A DNA stretch of 64,000 nucleotides from Jaapia argillacea MUCL 33604 (taxonomy: Eukaryota; Basidiomycota; Agaricomycetes; Jaapiales; Jaapiaceae), in assembly GCA_000697665.1 (NCBI GenBank), contig KL197713.1, positions 677,605 to 741,604 on the forward strand, written 5' to 3'. Made by a program: the position numbers and the translations under genes. The notes beneath the pieces were generated by a model that saw only the letters and a list, made by a program, of their open reading frames with translations, was not told the DNA's origin and did not search any database. Below, in pieces: positions 47,367 to 59,865 of this stretch (positions are counted from its first letter, which is position 1; every line of letters starts with the position of its first letter).

Positions 47367-49650
47367 TGTGGCATTCGTCACTGGACGTAATTTCATCGGT
47401 TTGTCAGTCCCAACGACCCTGCCAGGGTCTCTTCGCGCTAATCCGAGGTACTCCTTTGCCATCTTCAGCCTGTGTAGCGTAGCTTGGCAGCCACCCCTGT
47501 CTGTCCGACATTTCACTTCATTTTGTTTGTGGGGAATTGGAGTTGCTCTCTCCAATGAAGCAACCTTGGTTAAACATCCGGGCGGGTCCAAAGGGCGCAG
47601 TCATTCCCAATCATTCCCCGTCTGTCATTCGGGATCACATTGACTGAATGGGTTCACCCGTGTCTTGCCCGGTCTCGATTGTCTGTAGGCGTCTGATCAC
47701 GGGGATCAAGTCGGCAAGAGGGAGTTTTTGCGCATCGAAAACCGCGCTTTCCCTGTCGTGCTTGTGGACGGATCTATTCTATCATACATTTGCGAGGACA
47801 TAAACCAAAATTCCTGGTGTGTGCAATCACTTTCATGTCTTCTTGAGTAACCACCTCGAGGCGAGAATTCTATTGGCCCAATCGCGACTACAGCAGAAGC
47901 CTATTCCCGAACAACCGCTGGAGGCGCGCTGGCCTTCCCGCCGTTTTACCTCAGACTAAGAAATTCCCTTGGTGTGAAGAACCTGGTCGCCGAGAATGCT
48001 TGATGGCGTCACGGTCAGCCGCTGGGCATGCAGTTGTCACGTTCCGCGCCTCATGCCTACCACGATGAGAAGTCGACAAATTTTACAGGCTCCTGCGTTT
48101 CCCAGGATTCTTGGGCTGCTGACGGCCGTGAAAAGCAAACGCGGGTCTTGGATGAGACGAACGGGACCAAAGGGTCATTCATGGTCTTCCCATTCAGACG
48201 CAATCCTTGGAACGGGCATCTAATTGTCCCTATGCGAACAGGTACAGAAGGCGTGAACGTGCATAACGATGAAATAGCCCTCCAATGAGACAAAGGGCCC
48301 CAAGGAAAACCACAACCCTGCTTCCCAATCGATTCCTTTGATACAGGGATGGTGACCTTGGAGGCATGTTGCATAAAAATTGGAGATGGACGATGGGAGA
48401 AGTCACGGATCCTCCCGACAAAGGGATCTCGACGGATTATCGTAGGCGATAACGGTCCAGGAGGGCCCCACAATTGAATGCCTCGAGCTGTAGGGCACGC
48501 AAAAACATGGGAATGAGATCGACTTGGGAGGAGGTCTTCCGCAAGACTTTCACCACGCGTCCCTACTCTGATGCGCGTTTCAACAGCATAAAACCTATCA
48601 TGCTTCTGGGACAAGCGTCAATATACCACTCAAGCAGGGCTAAAATCACTCCTCATACCCGTAATAAGTAAAGAGCCATGTGTCATAATGTTGGTCCCAG
48701 TCTCGCCACCATCATTGGTTAGATGCTGACGATGTTGCCTTCTGGGACTCACCCCTAGATTATCGATGGCCGCTACCACCCGCCCTGTGGGCACTTTATA
48801 GGAATGTCGACCCGTCATCAGGATTGCTTCCGACAAAACTGCATTTTCAGCAGCCGGCATATCCACCTAACAGGTCCATGGATACCGCCAGCATATTGTC
48901 GGGATGGAAAGCTGGCAAACGATTCGCGCATAGGGTGTAAATCCCAGAGTTGCGTGCGACTTATGCAACTGCCAGTGCGGAATCCAATTAGGATTAGCCC
49001 GACACCGTGTGCAGATTGTATGATACGGGAGAGGCAGGGGGATTAGTGTTCCGCCGTGCTCCTTGGCTGGACTTGCAGGGAGAGGGGGGAGACGCAAGGA
49101 CGATGTAGACTAGGCTTCACGGTGCTGGCACCTCGTAATGCTTCATGTATTTTGGTTTGGCAGCATGTATATTGTGCAAGAGACTAAGCGATTCGCGTGG
49201 CACAAGTCAGCGTCGCGAAGACTGAGGGCAAGGCTATCGGAGATACCGACCGTCTTTTCCTGTGTTGTGCGGCGGCCTGCGCGACGGCGACAAAGATCAG
49301 AATGACAATGGTAATGGCCAGGAGCTGAGCGCTGAGCTCCGGCAATTCTAGTGAAGTTAAAACGGTGTGGCGCGACAGAACTGTTCCAGCTGGTTCGACG
49401 ATGCAAACTTGTCTTGTACCCCGATAAGGAAACCATTCGGGTCACCAAGGTTTGTGGGTCCCTATGTACCCATCACCTCGTCCTTTCTCCTTTATGTCTT
49501 TCTCGGATTGTCTTGTTCTCGAAACCAAGGCTTTCGGCCAAATATCGCTTTTGTGTCTATCTTTTAAAGCCATGAAGGGTCTCCCATGGATCACATCCTT
49601 TTCTCCCAAACAACCACCACATCCCTGAAATACTTTTCCACTCGTCGACC
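47367..49650. other. 2.3-kb gene-free tract
   Basis: No convincing gene was seen. Open frames here (for example 48057-48614 on the minus strand) have random-looking composition. One minus-strand stretch at 49184-49350 would encode a membrane span (LLAITIVILIFVAVAQAAA) followed by HRKRR, but I could not attach it to a start or other exons. No terminal repeats or transposase-like sequence were recognised. Confidence 0.4.
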
Positions 49651-51383
49651 ATGGGCAATCGCGCGTCGGATAATCTCCAGCTCTACCTCACAAATGCGAC
49701 ACTCCCGTTTATGTCGGTAGGAGAAGGGACACCGCCTCTCCCTCCCTTTGGCCACAAAAGCCATAGAAATAATCTTCAAGTCCGACCTGAGAAGACTCGA
49801 CGACTAGAACTCATGCTCCACATTGAAGAGCTGCAATTCAAGAGATCTGTGCAAGAATGTAATTTCCCGTTCTTCTCTATCAATTCAAACTCGTTGATTA
49901 TTCATCGCGTCGTTTAGACATTTGTGAATATATACCTTCACATGCACTCGGTGTGGATGATCTAGACAAGCTCGCTCGAGAAGATATCACGGTACCCTGC
50001 CAACTCTTTGATATCCTCCTTTCAGAAAGGGACAACACCAGCCCTGGAGATATGTATGAGTGCGTCGTTCCATATTTGGTACCCACCAAAGTGCTCACCT
50101 GGCCATCAGATTTTTTCGTTGGCTGGACATCTTTCCTTTGGGTACAGCAAAACGAGTTATGCATCTCGTTTATCCTGAAACTAAGGCATGGAAGGTTTTT
50201 TTGGGCGAGCGTGACGTGGATGAGTCCATGTTCCAGCACTCTATGTGGGGCTTGAGGCCCACCAACCCGCTACCGAATGGAGCTCAATCGCGGAACTCTC
50301 TCGTCATTGCCTTTCAACCTCCCTGGATCCTTTCTCCCCAAGACTTGAAGTGTTTCGTTGAATGCACATATGTATGTCTCCGTATCTCAGCAAGGTTTCG
50401 AAAATTCAACCCCCCATAGATGCCCTCGATTGCCACCGATTCTGACGCTCGCTATGACAGTGAGCACCGGATATGGGCAAAAGTGAACCCCTCCGCCAAT
50501 ACTTACACAAAGAGACTAATCCATCTTTCAGCTCTCTGATCTCTGCCTCTCCAAGCACTGTCCCTGGTTCGTTCTATCCACTTGTTGGGGCTGGGTGTTT
50601 GGGGCCTTTTCTAATGGTGAGTTCAATGTCCTTTGGGAACTTGAGGTATTAATTTGTGACACTCGCGGAACGCAGGTTGGACAAGAGCCTTTGTTTCACC
50701 CATCATCTCCTTCGACAGTGAGGAACCAACAGTCCTGTCGTGTTTGGTGTATTGGTTTGCATCTTCAACGGGATTACCTGGCACATGGAAAATCCCTAAG
50801 GTGGGTGACGAACCTCTAGCAATCCCCTCTGAATTCATCTGCGATGTCTTCGATGTCATGCACTGCGATGCGAAGGCTGCACTGGCTTTGGCCCTTCTCA
50901 CGTAACAATGCAACGAAATAGTATCTCACCAAATTTATTTGATCTCGAATATGTAGGTCTCCGAAGCCGTTCACTATGTCGACAATTTCTCAGTCCCGGC
51001 TCCCCTCCAGGTCAGATTCACCCCGGCGCCCTCGGTGTCTAGTTGGGATTCGAGGAGTGGTGCGTATCTCAGTCTCAATATCATCGTTCTTGTCTTATTC
51101 ATGATGCTACTCAGTCTGCGAATCAAGCGCAGGACTTAGCAGTGACGGGGCTGTTTCTCCCAGTGGAACGATGACGCCGACGAACCGACCTCCTATCAAC
51201 CGGCCTCCGACGCTGGGAGAAGTCAGTGCCAAAATAGAGTATTGGAGAAGGCACTCCTCACCTACTCCGCTATCTGAGCATGGCGGAGATTCGCGAGCAT
51301 CCCCTGCACCGTCCGACTGGAGCGTCATGACAGGCCCTAACCAAGGGTCCGTTCATGGTTCGTGGCTAGTGGGCAGCTTCTGA
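49651..51383 (+). CDS. Intron-rich orphan protein
   Basis: About eight exons, 400 or more residues, no family recognised. The start is MGNRASDNLQLYLTNATLPF. Spliced segments in order: RRLELMLHIEELQFKRSVQE; YICEYIPSHALGVDDLDKLA; PCQLFDILLSERDNTSPGD; FFRWLDIFPLGTAKRVMHLV; WGLRPTNPLPNGAQ; VIAFQPPWILSPQDLKCF; LSDLCLSKHCPWFVLSTCWG; WVFGAFSNGWTRAFVSPIIS; LVYWFASSTGLPGTWKIPK. The tail (about 51060-51383) is Ser/Pro-rich with NRPPINRPPTLGEVSAKIEY. Cys and Trp stand out in the core (HCPWFVLSTCWGWVF). Between IPK and the tail the joint is ambiguous: removing 50802-50957 or so as one long intron keeps frame, but it contains protein-like sequence (VGDEPLAIPSEFICDVFDVM). No signal peptide. It is probably lineage-specific. 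Confidence 0.55.
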
Positions 51384-52299
51384 TTATTTTTATCGACGGA
51401 CAACGGGTCTTCCCGCTACTTTGGTAGTGGCTCTTATCGGGAGGTATCGTCCGCAGAACTCCCCGTCGTTTTTCGCTTGCGGACCAATCTGTGACTTTTT
51501 ATGATCTCGTAATTGTCAAGCCTGTAACGTCCTACCCCTCCAACCTTACCATATCTTCATCCAACCGTTTCTGCAATGATTGCATCTTTAATGCTTCTCC
51601 TTTCGGCCATTCAATTGCAACTGCAAGGAGTCGATGTTGTCTTCGGGGCTGGTTCGAATCGCTTCGTTCAACACCTCCCGGGCCTGGGTTGACACCTCAT
51701 GCCCTCGCCATCATAAGTATTCATCACAACTAGCCAGTGGTCGTATTTATGTTTGAATACCCGATCGCACTGTCATCTCAATCTGTATCAACTGCGTTCT
51801 CTCCCGCGCTCCTTTTTTCCCGCTAGCAACGGTTGGGATGTCGAGACAGGCACGTCCCTCCTTCAACCTCCGGTGGTTCCCCTCGCTCGATGCCACAATT
51901 CCTGCCTCCGAACTAGACTTCACCTCCTCGGAGTGGCTCCCTTCACTATTATGATATTGATGCTATTCGTGATCCGACCTTTGCCCTACTTCGTCTTTCA
52001 TTTTCTCCACCTCAGACGAGGGCTGTCCGATAAGTTGTGGCAGAGTAGCCGGCGCCGACGCTCATGTGACCTTTCGCGTTCTGATAGAGCGTTTGAGATA
52101 CGTACTCTTCCACACGGGATACTGAGACTGTCATGGCATGCATAAGTCAAATAAGCCGAGCTACTCATCAAGCTGAATCGCGAAGCAATGCGCACTGATG
52201 ATGACAAGAAACGACTACTGCACAAAATACGATGAATATGGGTATGCACGATTATGTCGGCAAGAGGAGGAGCAACTCCGACAGCAGAACCTACCTAAC
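51384..52299. other. Gene-free region between convergent genes
   Basis: 916 bp between the end of the orphan (+) and the end of the cyclin gene (-). The open frame at 51753-52145 has no recognisable content. A GGTTCGAATC string at 51651 resembles a tRNA B box, but the arms do not pair. Extra 3' exons of the cyclin gene could reach into this region. Confidence 0.4.
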
Positions 52300-53658
52300 C
52301 TACAGGGACAAGTGGGTGCGCGATGAGGTTTTCAGAGGGGTGCTACCGCCATGCGAGGAACTCGGTGTCCGACCTTGTGATTGTTGTATTCCTGCAGGTC
52401 CCTGCAAATTTCCCGAAAACTGAGAAAACGGCTGATAGAGTTGAGGCCGCGGAGGCGAATGCGAGGGAGCAGATATCTAGGAGAGGATTCAGTCTTCGAA
52501 TAAGTAAATTTGTACGGGCACGCGCACCTCCATGATGGGTTGTAGGTGATCGGTTGACCCTTGAATATACTGAGCACCGTAAAACTCAAGGATAATGGAG
52601 AGAGAATCTAGAAACAGAGGGTTGCAGGACAGTATTCGAAGGGTAAGGCTCATGCTACACACCAGCTACAGCCAGAAGCTCAAGGTCCTTGAAACCGAAG
52701 TACTCGATCGCGAAACGTGAAGCATCTGGAGATGCCGGTTTGTGGGATGGAGGAGTCGGTAGCGTTGCGGTAGGAGGGGGAAAGGATATGCGCGCATCTA
52801 GCGAAGGTGAATGTGGCCCCTCAACGATACACTGGGCAAGGACATAACATGCCGCGGCAATAATGCGTGGGGGATAAAGAACGCAGAGAGGCGTTCGATA
52901 GCTGGCTCCATGCATCAATATCGGCATCCTGAAGTAGGCAGGGAGAGGCTGACGAGTCGTGAGCGAAGCTCCAAGCATATTCTTGCAAAATAGGTTCTTC
53001 GTCCCTGGCACGGAAGAGGTCCACTAAATCCGCATGGGGGCTGTCAACGACAAAGTCAAAGCATAAGGCCTCCAAGAGAGCCTCCTCGGTCAGCAATATT
53101 GCTGTTTGCCGTTGCTCCACTTCCTAACAATCTTCAGATCTGTCTGCCACGAACGTGGCGAATGGGTCACCTTGCTATTCGTCGGAATGCTATCGGCTTC
53201 CACCCCGGTGATTTTCATTTGGAAAACCTTCGCAACGTCCTTGAGCTTCCTGCCACATTCTTCAGTTTTGGTGGCGAGAAATATACAAGAGGCGGCAACG
53301 TCCTAATATCTCAAGCGGAATAAACCAGAGTTGTAGGAGAGGAAGGTAAACGACGCACTTGGCGATGATAATCCTCCATTGAGTACCGCATATAAAAACG
53401 GTGAAACCACGTCGCTGCCGTAAACATGGCGGAGGAGGGGCTGGAAGGAAGGCACGCCATGGTTCGTCAGGGTACAGGGCTGCCAAGTGCGAGATTGTTA
53501 GGTCGGGAAGCAACGTACAGGGCAAGCGAAGTTCCCAAGCGGTATAAAAGCTCGACGCCTCTTGCTCTGTCATAGAGCTCCTTCCCGAGGGGTATTGCAG
53601 AGGTTTTGAAACTTGGTGTTTGGTTCAGAGCGGATACAGGGAATAGCCATTGCGGCAT
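52300..53658 (-). CDS. Cyclin K/T-type protein
   Basis: Cyclin of the transcription-kinase group (cyclin K/T, S. pombe Pch1 type), expected to activate a Cdk9- or Cdk12-like kinase on RNA polymerase II. The start MPQWLFPVSALNQTPSF leads to ELYDRARGVELLYRLGTSLA. After splicing comes MFTAATWFHRFYMRYSMEDY, then DVAASCIFLATKTEECGRKL (the K-V/T-E-E cyclin-box motif). The second cyclin fold follows: QTAILLTEEALLEALCFDF, HDSYRTPLCVLYPPRIIAAA, CYVLAQCIVEGPHSPSLDAR. Exons downstream of 52680 add ADSLSIILEFYGAQYIQG and a Gln/Ser/Pro-rich tail. The true 3' end is uncertain; I use the in-frame TAG at 52300-52302, but another intron may follow. Confidence 0.82.
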
Positions 53659-56600
53659 AATTGAATGAGATGTGGTGGTTGTATGAAACCAAGCAAGCGT
53701 TGACATTGGCTGAAGTCTAATCGCCATGAAATGACGGTGGCGTGGGAGAGCTCGGCCACATGCGTGTCGAAGACAATTTAGCCGAAGCTTCCGGCAGTCA
53801 AATTGAAATCCGACAGTTCCACCAGATTGGCCGCAAAAGAATCTCCATGTCGAGGTCCGCGTCCCCGTTTTTCACCCTCCGAGATGCCCAATTCTCTTTG
53901 TCGTCATTTGTCATTGCTAGTGCCTTCCAGAACTGCTTGCGAGGGGTGCGTATTCATTCAACTTCGAGCCCCAGCTTCAGACGCAAACACAACATCGGCA
54001 CCGTCAAATAGCAGGGCAGGGCGGATAATTGAACATTCATAGCTGCTCTCCCTGTGTGTGTGGCAGTTGCTTCCGCCGACAGTGATAAGCACAGGTATGG
54101 CTGACCGTGTAATTTTTTTTCGTCGCTTACAGGATCCCTCTCCCACATCACGACAGATCCACCACCCCCTCTGGCTTGAAGCGGATTTTTTTTGACCGTG
54201 ATCTGTTTGATATTAACCGCGGAAGAACAAGGTTGCGCCTTCCCTGCTAAGAGGGGGATCCCGCACGTGGGTTTCCGTTCTTTTGCCTCGAGTTTGACGA
54301 AATCATCCTCACACCAGTGTTCTTTTCAATAACGATAAGTGACCCGCACGTGTCCCAGCGGTCAATATCCACCCGGCGGAGGTCACTTCCTGTAAACTCG
54401 TGGATGCGTATCACTGGAATTTCCGAGCTATGAATGTCCCGACATGCTCTTCTCCTCGCTTTCTCCTATCTCATCTCCGCTGCCGTTTCTTCGTTGGGAG
54501 GGTAGATAGCCGCATGATCACGGTTCTCGGAGCGTCGCCCGAAGGTTTCACGCCATTTCGTTTCCTCCCGTTCTCGATTTATAGGATGGGGCTAACATTA
54601 CCCTCGTAAACTTATGTCTAGACACAATCGGATTGCCATCGAGACGCCTCGCTGAGTTCCATTAATTGTGCCGGCCACGATTCCGACAGCAAGTTCTCTC
54701 TAACTCCACCTCGAGGACTCCCGTCGTTTGCCGAACCGTGCGGAGGCGCTGGTCGAAGGCTCCCTCGCCGAAGGAAAGCGCTGCCCTCCAGGCATCGATA
54801 CCTCGTGTTTACACCCCCACTCTCCGTTTGAAGCTTCAAGCTTTGGCGCCGTTTACTCGCCGCTGTGCATGGATTTATATACCGCTGGTACGGGATAACT
54901 TACCCAAACGCAGTTTCTCTAGAGCCAACATTGTGGAGATCCGATATTATCGACAGATTACCCTCCACTGCCTATCTCACACGCAGTGGATGACGACCCT
55001 GGCCCCTCTTGCTTGTGGTATGATCCGTCCTGATCGTTTTTGGCCCAAGGCCCACTGCCCTGGTTAATGGCTCTCCGACGCGGAAGTGAACATCAGTTTT
55101 ACAGAGGCCCATCGGGAATTCTGTGTGCCGTGGATGACGCGCAGAATTCCCGCACCATCTTCTTCCCCTTTGTAAGGTGGCCACCGTTTTGCCGCTCCTC
55201 GAGCCCTCACCGTTGGAAACTCGTGTAAGTGTCACCACTCCTAAACCTTCCAAGTCGTGGTTACTAACCCTGAAATATCTGGGCTATCGCTCTTTCTCCG
55301 GGGGAAAGCAATCGAAGACAGCTGTCGGAGACGATGGAGAGACACTATTTTGTCTCTGAAACCGAAGCGTAAGGTTCACGCGTCATTATGTATAGGTTGA
55401 CTAAAGTGGTAAGGAATTACAGCATAATTACAGGCGCCTTGTCGGTCATACGCAGCTGGAACGGAACACAAATTTACATTCAACTTTCTATTCTATTGGC
55501 GCGAATTAGAATCGACACCCCTCGCGAGGCACGTTGGGCACCAGTTGTCAATCCGCGGCACTGAAGACGAATTAGTCTCTCCGGTTTCAATTCAAACACG
55601 TCAAAACTTACCGAACTGCTGAGGGGATTGGTGACTGCAACAGACGTGTTTCGTTAGGACTCTCAATTCACCTATATGAGTGGATTCTTACTATTGCCAG
55701 CATTTTCGGGTGCACTGGGGAGGCACGCAATCCGGTGGATGGCTGGGGCTGAATTTACAGTGGACGTTGTCGCATTGGATCTGGGTATACGTGAGTCCCC
55801 ATCTTACATGAATAGAGAGGGCTGTCACCTCCTCATCAGCCTAGAATTTATGCTCAGGACAGTCAAGTGAAGTTGGTCAATATGGACGAACCAAGTCAAC
55901 ATAATGATTGCATCGCAAATACGTATTCCGAACGCTAGGGGTCAAGTTTAGAGCTGTTTTCTTGTATGGATATGGAGTGGGCACTCACCGTCGCCAGTGG
56001 CACATATTGAGAGGGGATGATGAGATGGGAGCGTTTGTCTGTGCCCCAACAACATCCGCTGCGTCTTTTATATCTCAGAAAAGCGGACTGCATGGCTAGC
56101 CGGAGTTTGTCAGACTATGGACAAAATATGCTAACTGCATGTTTATTATCAGGAATCGGATCGCATGACGCGAGGGGCATAATCAAGATGGATACGGTTC
56201 CCATTGCTGCCTCAGGTTTCTCATATCCAGTAAATCAGGACGGGTGCGAACTCTAGCACTTTGTATCCATCGTCGCCCAAACGTTCGGAACGCACCTGAC
56301 ACTCTTTATGACGAAGAGCCCTATCCTGGGCCGGGGAAACCGAATTAAGTTCGCGTCGTCAACACGCGAGATGCGCTAAAACGTTAAAAACCCAAATTGT
56401 GCCCGTCCGAGGTGTGAACCCATGGCGATGCCGGTTTCGAGTGGAGGGATTACCCTCGATATGCGTCACTTGAGTTCCACCCTTGCAAATCATTTGTGCG
56501 CGACTACTGACCTACTTATCTTTAATTAGCCTTGGCGCATTCCTCCTGCGGCGTGCCAGGAGCTGACGACCCTGACAAACTCCCCATCGCCCACATCTCT

Positions 56601-56968
56601 GGATCTATGTTTCTTTTCAGATTGACGACGGATGGGTTGAAATTCGCGACACGCGCCGGCCTACCTACGCTGGAAGTAGTTGGTTTGGTTTCATATTCCT
56701 CGTGCTACAGACCCGCAAGTAGGCGGAAATTCCCATGGTCCAGCCACAAAGGATATCTCATCCTTGAACCAGATTACTTTCGAATACTGAACATCGCCGT
56801 CCAAAGTGCGTGTGAGGGAAGGCTGTGAGGGTTCACATGCTTCAACTTCAACGTTCAATATGCAAAAGGTACGAATACACATGAGGTTATCATGAACTTT
56901 ATCGGACACGGATCTACTGCCTGTATGGGCGAGGCGACGGAAACAGCCATGGCCGGCGCTCTAACCCG
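53659..56968. other. 3.3-kb gene-free tract
   Basis: This is the longest empty stretch in the window, between the starts or ends of two minus-strand genes. Short open frames (54666-55067, 55676-55870, 56532-56828 on the plus strand) show no family signal, and their splice context does not join them. I saw no terminal repeats, transposase or tRNA. It could hold a non-coding RNA, decayed sequence or a fast-evolving gene. Confidence 0.4.
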
Positions 56969-58447
56969 TCAACCCGCAAACATTCCGACCAGATATTGGC
57001 TGACGCCTTCTGGGGTTAGAATACCCACGTCCGAGAAGACAAGGGAGATAAGATCTGGCCTGAATAGAAACGTTCATCACTCAGTGGTTTATTCAGGGGT
57101 GAATGCTGGTCACCTCGTATAATCGACACTTGGGTTTCGGGAGATTTGCTCCGGTGTCATAGACATCTGGAACGGTGATTTGACGAGCAATCCTGATTTC
57201 CACGTGGGTAGCTCTTCCGTGGCTGTGGAGACGTGGCCTGCTATTGAAGGATGCACGGATGGTCTTGCGGTCAGGGCGGGGGACGACCGGTGGGCAGGCT
57301 TAGGGAATGAGAGAATATCTGGGTGGTGTGTAGGCAGATCGTATTGCGATAAGGGAAAGAGTCGATGAAACTTGTAGCTGAACAATAACTTTGGAATCAT
57401 TTCCGACGTCCGAGTAAACCTCCGAAACGCACCTCTCGGCAAGGGCATAGAACGGTTTATTCGCGGCTTTCGCGATAATCGCCATCTGATTGCTGCCAAC
57501 AGCGTTGATGAGACCACCACTTTCTACAACGGCTTCTGATCCGACCAACACGAAATCGACCGTGTCCATCACATAGGCGACAGCAGAGTCGAGCACCATT
57601 GCACAGGGGATTCCGGCAGCAGTCAGAATTTCATATGTTTTGACACTGTGAGGGACATCGTCAATATCTCGGCAGCTCAGATAGACAAGAATATTCGTAC
57701 CCAAACCCGCGTGGACGAGCTTCCGTCACGTAAACGGATATCCGCTTCTGTTTATGTGCCAGGAGAAGCGCCTGTATCACCACTCGGGAGTAGGAGTGGG
57801 TTAATATCTTGACGACATGGGCGAATCAGTGGAAAGTTCCCGATAGCAAGAAAAACGTCCCTTACAACAGAGTCATCTTTTATGAAGCCGAGCGCTAGCT
57901 CTGCAATTTTGTGGCGGTAAGTCAATGCCTCCTTTGCGTACTGTTGGCCTTGCTTGACAAGTTCGGTCTTGAGTTCTGAGAAGCTCTCACGGAAAGAGGT
58001 ATCTGAACGGACTGTCGGCTGAGAGGAGGCAAGTATGAATGCTCACATCAGACTCGTGTGGAAACAAAGTAACGAAGGCGATGAATAATTCACAGCCAGC
58101 ATTTAAGCTAATCGAGTTGGACGTTCTCGTTTTGAGCACCTCTGCGCCTCCATTAAGTTCTTTGACGAGCTCAAACATGGTTCCCGCCCGAGAGTGATCG
58201 AGCAATTCCGTTAGTGCCAGGATGGCTGCTAAAGGGGTCGCGATCTTCATCAATACGGTCAGCAATGTGTGCGCCTGTCAGACACTTGACCTACTTCTTC
58301 ATTCTCCAGAATTCGCTGATATACTTGGAACACATTGAATTCTTGGGATGCAGAGGGCTCTTCTTCGATGGTCGCTGAGACAGAGATTGCTTGGGAATGC
58401 GTAGATCTCAAGCCAAATTCGGGGACGGAGACCAAGGGAACAGCCAT
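56969..58447 (-). CDS. GCN3: Translation initiation factor eIF2B subunit alpha
   Basis: Regulatory subunit of the eIF2B guanine-nucleotide exchange factor, which senses phosphorylated eIF2 in the cytosol. The start [20 protein letters not shown] is followed by [36 protein letters not shown] and [20 protein letters not shown]. The Rossmann-like core has VVLTHSYSR-type sequence, [20 protein letters not shown] and [20 protein letters not shown]. The last intron (about 57053-57108) joins NPSVDYTR to [20 protein letters not shown], ending VGMFAG, the typical eIF2B-alpha C-terminus. About eight exons. A segment of some 35 residues, rich in Ser, Pro and Thr, is inserted between PDILSFP and the last helix. 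Confidence 0.9.
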
Positions 58448-59865
58448 GGTACACTCGGTGCTGGTGGAGGGTGGTCAATGACTCGATGTCACATTATGTG
58501 ACGTGTCACGGAAGTTCCCTCATCTCGAGTCGTCCACCTTCCGTCTGTCAACTCTGATGATTCGCCGTTATCCTGTGTGTTGAGAGGTCTTGTCATGCCA
58601 AGTAGAAAGAAAAAGCCAAAGTGATATCGCCTCTTGTCCCAATTCAGGTATGTGAGCAAGGTTCTGCGCCCACAAGCCTTCCCTTGATCGTTCTTCTTCT
58701 CCATCATCCAACATACTCCGAATCACTAATTTGTATTGATCCCTGCCGCTCGTGAGTGCTTCTCACTCAGCCAAAGTTGTTCAGCATTTCCATTCAATTT
58801 GAAACGTAAGCTACAAAGGCTAAAGGCTAAATTTCAGCTTCCACGTGGCGTGTGAACGCAGGCAGCAGCTGAAAGGAGCTGAAGTGCTGAGTTCTGAAGC
58901 TGAAGCCTCTACATGGATCACGCCGAGAGGGTACACAAGGGCTGACCATAGATTTTCTGTTTCCAATTGTGCTAGTGGCTGATGCTCCGAGAGTCCGACT
59001 TTTGCGCTTGTTCGCAAGCTTGTTCACCTTATTTTCATCTGATATACTTATTGTCCAGAGATTATGAAACACCCGGCAGTTGCTACGAGAAACTGTGGTC
59101 TAAACAACAAGACCAGAACAAGGATCTTTGCAAGGTTGATCTTCGCTAACATGGATAACAGCTGAGACTCTCGTCCGCCGCAGACGAAGTCCTGATGTCA
59201 AGAGTTCGATAGCGGCTGGCTGAGCTCATCCAGCCCAAACACGGCTCACGAATGACAAGGTCCATGTGAATGCTTATCTGAATAGGAGAGCATGTCGTCT
59301 GGTGCTGTCCACCTGTTTCCACGGCATTTGTTGTGCAATATTGGACTGTTCTCATACCAATGTCAAGGGCGGCACCGGCCGGGGAATAAGCCAATTATGG
59401 GAGCCGAAAATGGCTCGGCAATGGTCAATCGTGGGAATGTATGCCTTTTTAGACGAATCTCGATGATTTTATATGCAAAAGAACGCCGTCGTCGAAACAC
59501 GTTTTACGTCCGCCACGGTCCCTATGCTGCCACAATCGGTTGTCAACGCCCGGGCCAGTTTTTATTACTGGACGACGCTCGGGCCAAACAAGCGCTTTCC
59601 CTGAAAAACCCACGCACTTGCGACATCCCATCCTCCGCCCAAAAGTCATCTACACCGCTGCATCGCCCTCATTGGCCTGTTTGCCACCAGCTAGACTGCA
59701 GGCATCAACGTGGTCATCTCATTTGTGAGCTATACTGTTCCGGACACAGATCGACATCCCCAGTGAGTTACACAGACTTATAATGCTCATTTCACGTAAT
59801 TCTCAATCTACTACACAGCACTCCGTCGCGCCCCTCCGCTATCGTCAATCCCGTGAACAGCCCTC
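58448..59865. other. 1.4-kb gene-free region upstream of two divergent genes
   Basis: Between eIF2B-alpha (-) and the small orphan (+), so it should include both promoters. At 58808-58912 there is a cluster of degenerate CTGAAG/GGCTAA repeats. The open frame at 59292-59783 (+) has no recognisable domain. Nothing else was seen. Confidence 0.4.

Noticed and set aside
48057-48614. 185-codon open frame (-)
   Set aside because: No family signal, odd composition, and no nearby exons in phase.
51651-51661. tRNA B-box-like GGTTCGAATC
   Set aside because: The flanks do not form a T-arm, and no A box or acceptor stem can be drawn upstream.
54666-55067. 133-codon open frame (+)
   Set aside because: It begins with GTG and has random Arg/Ser/Pro composition; no domain or homologue is recalled.
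56409-56445. tRNA-like GGTTCACACC on the minus strand
   Set aside because: The five-base arms around it do not pair, so no cloverleaf is possible.
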